The translations under genes were made by a program, and so were the position numbers. The notes below the pieces were generated by a model, which was given only the letters and a program-made list of their open reading frames with translations, was not told the DNA's origin and made no database searches. DNA of 64,000 nucleotides, from the NCBI GenBank assembly GCA_016721845.1, contig JADKHK010000013.1, forward strand, positions 372,001 to 436,000. The letters run 5' to 3'. Below, in pieces: positions 61,197 to 64,000 of this stretch. Position 1 is the first letter of the stretch, and every line of letters begins with the position of its first letter. This DNA is from Lysobacterales bacterium. GTDB taxonomy: Bacteria > Pseudomonadota > Gammaproteobacteria > Xanthomonadales > Ahniellaceae.

Positions 61197-61308
61197 GCCG
61201 AAAGGTCTGATCGCTTGAAATGAGCAATCCCTTTCGACAGCAGGGCGCATTGTTAGGTAATCGTCACTCCGATTAGACCCTCTCTGGTTTTCAGAGAGGG
61301 TTTTTTTT
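61197..61308 (+). ncRNA. Predicted ~110-nt small RNA between panC and pgi
   Basis: The region has its own promoter, two hairpins and an intrinsic terminator but no plausible open frame. The first hairpin pairs CGAAAGG (61199-61205) with CCTTTCG (61230-61236), and the inner GATCGCTT/GAGCAATC arms (one mismatch) extend it around a GAAAT loop. About 40 nt of single-stranded sequence follow (TTGTTAGGTAATCGTCACTC), then the terminator. It could alternatively be an untranslated leader for pgi, but the terminator ends ~90 bp before pgi. I do not recognise it as 6S, tmRNA, SRP RNA or a named family. Confidence 0.6.
61278..61308 (+). terminator. Strong intrinsic terminator of the small RNA
   Basis: A 9-bp perfect stem CCCTCTCTG/CAGAGAGGG with a 5-nt loop is followed by eight Ts (61301-61308). 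It also separates the pan operon from pgi. Confidence 0.92.
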
Positions 61309-61397
61309 GCCTGTGTTTCAGAGGCTTGGCTGCAACGGTGTGGTCATTGGCGCGGGCTATACTCCGGCGTTTCCGGATTCAGCGAGAACGCCCGATC

Positions 61398-62951
61398 ATG
61401 AGCTTGGCCTGCGACGCTGAACGTCTGAGTGACACCACGTTGGCGGTCCTGTCGGCCGATGCTGAACGCGGACGGCGGCTACGGCTGCGGGTCGGGCCCG
61501 TGTATGCCGATTTTTCCCGACAACGGGTCGACACCGCAGCGCTCGACACCCTTCTTGCTCTGGCCGATCAGGCTGAACTTGAGCGATTTCGGCGCGCCTT
61601 GGCCGATGGCGAGCCGCTGAACAGCACCGAGGGTCGGGCTGCGCTGCATCATTCCCTGCGCGCGCGTGCCGAGGATGTTCGTGACGGCATCATGCATTCG
61701 GCACATATTGCCGCCGCCGATGCGAGCGAGCGCGTGCAGGCTTGGGTTCGGCGTCTGCTGGATGAGGGCTTTGGCGATTCCCGGTCAGTGCGCGATGTCA
61801 TCAATGTCGGGATCGGCGGTTCGGACCTCGGCCCACGATTGCTCGATGCCGCGATTGCCGATCCGCAGCATGGGCCACGTCTGCATTTCGTTTCCAGCAT
61901 CGACGCGCATCGTGCGGCCGAACTGATGGCGGCGCTTGATCCAGCAACGACAATGGTCGTGCTTGTATCCAAGAGCTTCGGTACTGAAGAGACCCTGCTC
62001 AATGGACGGTTGCTCGTCGATTGGCTTGAAGCGGCACTCGGTGCAGCCGCGATGCAGCGGCGGCTATTTGCCGTCACCGCAAATGTCCGGGCCGCGCAAG
62101 ATTTCGGTGTCGATGCCGAGCGCTGTCTGCCGATTTGGGAATGGGTCGGTGGCCGTTATTCGTTGTGGTCGGCGGTCGGTTTTTCGTTCGCGCTTGCGCA
62201 TGGCATCGACGCGTTCCGGCGACTGCTCGACGGTGCTCGCGAGATGGACCGGCATTTCTTTAGCGCACCGTTGGCGCGCAATCTGCCGGTGCTGCGCGGG
62301 CTGATCGAGCATTGGAATCGCGCCGCGCTCGAGTTCCGTTCGCGCTGCGTGGTGCCCTACGACGTACGACTGACGCATCTCCCGGCCTATCTCCAGCAAC
62401 TCGAAATGGAGAGCAACGGCAAATCGGTGCGCCATGACGGTGCGCCCGTGGACGTGCCGACTGCGCCGATTGTGTGGGGCGGCGTCGGCACCGACGCGCA
62501 GCACGCATTTTTTCAGGCGCTGCATCAGGGCACACAAGTGGTGCCGGTCGAATTCATCGGCGTGATCCAGCCGGCGCACCGTCATGACGCGCACCATCGC
62601 GTGCTGCTCGCAAACCTGCTCGCGCAAAGCGCCGCGCTCGCTTACGGCCATGACACGCGCGACAGCGATGATCCGCTGGCCGCGCACAAGCATCACGGCG
62701 GCAATCGCCCGAGCACGGTTGTCCTGCTCGATGCGCTCACGCCGGAAGCGTTGGGGGCGTTGCTCGCGATGTACGAGCACAGCGTCTTCGTCGAGGCCTG
62801 TCTGGTCGGCATCAATCCCTTCGACCAGTGGGGCGTGGAACTCGGCAAGCGCATCGCGAGGCAGTTCCTGCCGGCCTTGACGTCGGATGCCGCCGCGCGC
62901 GCGCTCGATCCGGTCACGCAGTCGCTGATCGGCGAGATCCGCTCACGTTGA
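61398..62951 (+). CDS. pgi: Glucose-6-phosphate isomerase
   Basis: Pgi interconverts glucose-6-phosphate and fructose-6-phosphate. The 517-residue protein shows NVGIGGSDLGPRL, the phosphate loop VSKSFGTEETLLNG, the family signature GGRYSLWSAVGFSFAL, and the catalytic Glu/His segment ESNGKSVRHDG. The ATG at 61398 gives MSLACDAERL; a longer open frame lacks homology. A TATACT at 61358-61363 may be its -10, but a -35 is not clear. It overlaps the convergent queG stop by 9 bp. Confidence 0.95.
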   Translation: MSLACDAERLSDTTLAVLSADAERGRRLRLRVGPVYADFSRQRVDTAALDTLLALADQAELERFRRALADGEPLNSTEGRAALHHSLRARAEDVRDGIMHSAHIAAADASERVQAWVRRLLDEGFGDSRSVRDVINVGIGGSDLGPRLLDAAIADPQHGPRLHFVSSIDAHRAAELMAALDPATTMVVLVSKSFGTEETLLNGRLLVDWLEAALGAAAMQRRLFAVTANVRAAQDFGVDAERCLPIWEWVGGRYSLWSAVGFSFALAHGIDAFRRLLDGAREMDRHFFSAPLARNLPVLRGLIEHWNRAALEFRSRCVVPYDVRLTHLPAYLQQLEMESNGKSVRHDGAPVDVPTAPIVWGGVGTDAQHAFFQALHQGTQVVPVEFIGVIQPAHRHDAHHRVLLANLLAQSAALAYGHDTRDSDDPLAAHKHHGGNRPSTVVLLDALTPEALGALLAMYEHSVFVEACLVGINPFDQWGVELGKRIARQFLPALTSDAAARALDPVTQSLIGEIRSR

Positions 62952-64000
62952 GCCATGGCGCGCGAGCGCCCATTGCACGTGCTCGCGCACCAGCGGCGAG
63001 GGATCGTCACGCCGCGACTGCAGCGCGTCCAGGATGGCCGGCCCGGTCGGTGCATTGCCGAGCGCCACCGCGATGTTGCGCAACCAGCGTTCATGGCCGA
63101 TGCGGCGGATCGGCGAGCCTTCGGTGCGTGCCAGAAACTCGGCTTCATTCCACGAGAACGCATCGGTCAGCGCGATGCGGTCGAGTCCGTTGCGCGGTAA
63201 AAAATCGCGTTCCGCCGTCGGCTGCGCAAACTTGTTCCATGGACAGACCAGCTGGCAATCGTCGCAACCGTAGATGCGGTTGCCGATCAATGCACGCAGG
63301 TCCTCGGGAATCGGACCATGCAGCTCGATGGTCAGGTAGGAAATGCAGCGGCGCGCGTCGATGCGATGTGGCGCCACGATGGCCCGGGTCGGGCAGACAT
63401 CGATGCAGCGCGTGCAGGTGCCGCAGTAGTGGCCGGTTTCCGCGGCGTCATGGGGCAGCGGCAGATCGGTGTACAGCTCGCCGATGAAGAACCAGGAGCC
63501 GCGCTTCGTGTCGATCAGGTTGGCGTGCTTGCCGATCCAGCCCAGCCCGGCATTGCGCGCGAGCGCTTTCTCCAGCACCGGTGCGCTGTCGACGAAGGCG
63601 CGATAGCCGAACGGTCCGATGATCGCGCCGATGCGATCAGCCAGTTGCTGCAGGCGGTTCCGCATCAGCTTGTGATAATCGCGTCCCAGGGCATAGCGCG
63701 AGACATAGGCCAGGCTCGGATCGTCGAGCGTGGCCTGCATGTCGGCGGCATCGGCGCTGAGGTAATCCATGCGGACCGAGATCACGCTGAGGGTGCCAGG
63801 CACCAGTTCCTGCGGCCGCGTGCGCTTGCTGCCATGGCGCTGCATATAGTCCATGTCGCCGTGGAAACCATCGTCAAGCCAGTGCAGCAGGTGCGCCTCG
63901 TCTTCGTCGAGACGCGTCCCGGTGATGCCGCAGGCCTGGAAGCCGAGGTCGTTCGCCTCGTGCTTGATGCGTGTGGCCAATGCCTGCGGGTCGATGTTCG
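62943..64000 (-). CDS. queG: Epoxyqueuosine reductase (5' end outside window)
   Basis: QueG reduces epoxyqueuosine to queuosine in tRNA with cobalamin and two 4Fe-4S clusters. The ~352 codons present include the DUF1730 domain (YALGRDYHKLMRNRLQQLA), the cluster motifs CGTCTRCIDVCPT and CDDCQLVCPWN, and a HEAT-like C-terminus. The frame is open to the window edge (IDPQALATRIK aligns with the E. coli N-terminus), so the true start lies just beyond; an internal TTG at 63980 is not the start. Confidence 0.94.
   Translation of the reverse strand, partial: NIDPQALATRIKHEANDLGFQACGITGTRLDEDEAHLLHWLDDGFHGDMDYMQRHGSKRTRPQELVPGTLSVISVRMDYLSADAADMQATLDDPSLAYVSRYALGRDYHKLMRNRLQQLADRIGAIIGPFGYRAFVDSAPVLEKALARNAGLGWIGKHANLIDTKRGSWFFIGELYTDLPLPHDAAETGHYCGTCTRCIDVCPTRAIVAPHRIDARRCISYLTIELHGPIPEDLRALIGNRIYGCDDCQLVCPWNKFAQPTAERDFLPRNGLDRIALTDAFSWNEAEFLARTEGSPIRRIGHERWLRNIAVALGNAPTGPAILDALQSRRDDPSPLVREHVQWALARHGST

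Noticed and set aside
63980..63980. TTG at 63980 as the queG start
   Set aside because: Homology to the QueG N-terminus continues to the window edge, so the gene is simply truncated.

Overview
The window is a 64 kb piece of a high-GC (roughly 65%) gammaproteobacterial chromosome. Gene content points to Xanthomonadales/Lysobacterales: an S46 dipeptidyl-peptidase, phoBR beside ppk1/ppx, an ECF sigma factor translationally coupled to a TPR Ser/Thr kinase, an NAD-type isocitrate dehydrogenase, and secreted repeat proteins with short C-terminal tails. Assignment below order is not possible from the sequence alone. Both ends are cut inside genes (uvrB on the left, queG on the right).

Layout. 0-9 kb: the uvrB end, then a very large secreted protein built of DUF11-type repeats, broken here by one in-frame stop and one frameshift. 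9-16 kb: a cNMP-binding membrane protein divergent from an acyl-CoA dehydrogenase, then a tightly coupled minus-strand operon (tdh, unknown periplasmic protein, bpt, ndh, PilN-like protein). 16-25.5 kb: extracytoplasmic proteins (vWA lipoprotein, DPP7-like peptidase, glycine-rich Calx-beta protein, M20-like hydrolase) with a zinc-ribbon protein and a methyltransferase. 25.7-31 kb: tRNA-Leu(CAG), rnr-rlmB, a Tat-exported vanadium haloperoxidase. 31-38 kb: gltBD (gltB frameshifted) and cysK. 38-44 kb: phosphate/polyphosphate genes phoB-phoR-ppk1-ppx, with a Pho box before phoB. 44-48.6 kb: bepA, then the overlapping sulfur-relay operon tusDCBE-grx-AhpD-like, then the NAD-isocitrate dehydrogenase. 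48.6-53.3 kb: TPR kinase, ECF sigma factor and a divergent putative outer-membrane barrel. 53.4-57.4 kb: phoH, gcvR, dapA, bamC, fdxA and tRNA-Glu(CUC). 57.5-64 kb: pcnB-folK-panB-panC, a predicted small RNA, pgi, queG.

Most of the window is core metabolism and RNA/envelope maintenance. There is no CRISPR array, prophage, insertion sequence or classical defence island. Points most worth a second look are a predicted ~110-nt orphan small RNA between panC and pgi, an ECF sigma factor whose acidic region-2 motif is replaced by Ser/Thr-containing residues next to its kinase, a REP-like element that lies in frame inside gltD, an M20-like hydrolase lacking canonical metal ligands, and four reading-frame lesions in three genes that may be sequencing errors or real decay.
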